NCBI GenBank assembly: GCA_031216915.1
Contig: CM062289.1
Span: forward strand, 23,827,533-23,891,532
Length of the DNA: 64,000 nucleotides
Direction of reading: 5' to 3'
Source: Pictodentalium vernedei
Lineage: Eukaryota; Mollusca; Scaphopoda; Dentaliida; Dentaliidae
Positions within the stretch are counted from its first letter, which is position 1. Every line of letters starts with the position of its first letter. Shown here in pieces: positions 62,690 to 64,000 of this stretch. The notes beneath the pieces were generated by a model. It did not search any database. It saw only the letters and a list, made by a program, of their open reading frames with translations, and was not told where the DNA came from. Made by a program: the position numbers and the translations under genes.

Positions 62690-63577
62690 ATGGGCGTGTT
62701 TAAATCTTTCATTCGGTATCATTTTCGGTATTTTTAGAGAGGTATACCGCGGTGTCTATTTGGTATTTGGTATCTGCCTACAGAGATTTGCTGATAGTAC
62801 GAATGGGGAACTCACATTTGGGGAAAGAGAATAAGTTTTTCTTGTATCATTTTACCACAGCGCCACAAATGCAACTGCCAACCCAAATCATGTCAACAGT
62901 AATTTTGGGACTTATTTCAAACACACCTTAAGCTTTAGAGGCCTATGTAAGGCTTTTGCGATCTCGGAGCATGTGGCCTTGGCATGCCATTAGGTGGTCC
63001 TGCTGACAATAGACAAATTGCCTAGGGTGACGTATAGCCAAGTATTGGCTGCCTCAACAGGGAGCCATGACTTTACTAGAAATCATTGCTAAGCAACATG
63101 TACAGGTTGTAGTCTAGTGGAAATGCAGGAAAATTACCGATGCACTTAACCCTTTGAACACCAGCGACCAGGAACATGATACGTCATAACGTCATTATAC
63201 CGGATGGCTGTTCAGTAAATATTGCGGGGTAGACCGATCAGTATTTTCAACGTGCAGCCTCGGGGCTGCACGTTGAAAATACTGATTGGTACCCCCCAAA
63301 TAATGAATATGGACTCTTCTAATTGCTGTCATTGAACTGGCATGGAATATACCACTAGAGTTTAAAAGGTTAAACGTTAACACAACTGAAAAGAAGATAA
63401 GTCGCTTTTTTCGTGAAAATGAACACTTCGACTGCTATCAAGCCTCAATAAGGCCTTATAAATAGCGAATGAATGCATATTTGAATATTATTATATTTCG
63501 ATATTCAATGATATATCCGGTTCGGTGTTTCGGTATCCCCATAATATCGGTTCGGTTTTCTGGTATATTGTCCATCC
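62690..63577. mobile_element. Possible hAT-like element with CGGTAT-rich ends
   Basis: The left end AGAGATGGGCGTG and the right end TATTGTCCATCCCT are weak inverted repeats, and both subterminal parts are rich in CGGTATC / CGGTTCGG motifs, like the hAT copies at 4503 and 38339. The flanks TTTTCCGC and TTTTTCCACGC give at best an imperfect duplication. A family D element is nested inside. Moderate to low certainty. Confidence 0.4.
63150..63369. mobile_element. TTAA hairpin element family D, copy
   Basis: Left end CCCTTTGAACACC after TTAA (63146-63149); right end AGAGTTTAAAAGG before TTAA (63370-63373). Hairpin GTAGACCGATCAGTATTTTC, AACGTGCAGCC and complement at 63229-63291. Confidence 0.82.
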
Positions 63578-63599
63578 CTTTTTTCCACGCGGACATCGT

Positions 63600-63731
63600 A
63601 GCGTTTGCTTTTCAGATGTACCTTTGATTTTGCAATACGAATGTCCCGTTAGGCATTGAACAAGGCAGTAGGAACTGGAGACAGCTCATATTGTACTTCC
63701 TCAAATAAAATAATCTAATCTAATCTAATCA
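63600..63731 (+). mobile_element. Retroelement 3' end with (TCTAA)n
   Basis: CGAATGTCCCGTTAGGCATT, GAGACAGCTCATATTGTAC, then CTCAAATAAAATAATCTAAT and (CTAAT)n. A polyadenylation-like AATAAA and a short-repeat tail suggest a 5'-truncated LINE. No coding part remains. Confidence 0.45.
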
Positions 63732-64000
63732 ATGGCAAAATCCCTCATACTGGACTGAAGCCCAGTTACTCTTGAATGAAGGGGTCTGCTGACAAACACT
63801 TGACTATCACCTGATTTGATCGCTTTCTTCATAATGGATATTGCCTCAACAGGCATAAATATGTTGTTGTAAAATCCATGTGGCAATTTATTCTCGAACT
63901 TTGGTTGTCGATGTCAGTTGTCGATGTCCAAGGGATATGATGTAATCCACGTTGACGGGAAGAGGTGCAATTCTACCAGTAACAATATCCCCATGCGGTT
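63732..64000. other. No recognisable feature
   Basis: Window end; nothing supported, apart from a small direct repeat of GTTGTCGATGTC near 63905. Confidence 0.45.

Overview
This window is animal nuclear DNA, very probably from a marine invertebrate. It is AT-rich, has no operons, and is packed with short interspersed elements (SINEs), foldback elements, minisatellites, Helitrons and LINE relics. The only host gene I can support is two exons of a nose-resistant-to-fluoxetine-6 (NRF-6)-like membrane acyltransferase on the + strand (52340-52566 and 56683-56770), separated by a 4.1 kb intron full of repeats. I cannot name the species or phylum from sequence alone.

Layout. 0.3-4.1 kb: foldback relic, a decayed Polinton/Maverick-like ORF remnant, a Tc1/mariner-like MITE, a zinc-finger-like relic and dispersed repeats. 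4.5-16.5 kb: an hAT element with 8-bp target duplications, TTAA-flanked foldbacks, hairpins and several SINEs. 16.8-19.6 kb: a 30-bp minisatellite of about 84 units inside a dispersed repeat. 20-24 kb: SINEs, a TA-flanked hairpin MITE and a ~450-bp imperfect tandem repeat containing a palindrome nested in a palindrome. 24.2-26.7 kb: a tandem duplication in which one copy carries a 48-bp minisatellite of about 24 units and the other copy has one unit. 27-34.3 kb: nested palindromes, a foldback, and two copies of a broken ORF-bearing repeat. 34.3-38.3 kb: little recognisable. 38.3-47.2 kb: second hAT copy, LINE relic, SINEs including a chimera, TTAA elements. 47.5-52.2 kb: hairpins, a LINE endonuclease relic, MITEs, two head-to-tail Helitrons and a SINE split by a MITE. 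52.3-64 kb: the NRF-6 exons with a second 5S-type SINE, MITE, hairpins, SINEs and TTAA elements around them.

Three themes stand out. First, the SINEs are modular: 5S-rRNA-like, tRNA-like and a second tRNA-like head are joined to one common body and to at least two 3' tails; one copy (42509-42873) is a tRNA-head/5S-type-body chimera with a perfect 12-bp target duplication. Second, at least 25 hairpins occur in several families, in two cases one palindrome inserted at or near the apex of another, and hairpin modules are shared between element families. Third, two minisatellites each arose by expansion of a segment that is single-copy in paralogous repeats in this same window, so the pre-expansion state is visible. 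Long poly-C tracts also seem to seed from short C runs inside these repeats.

Most stretches between these features contain no recognisable gene. Boundaries given without target duplications are approximate.
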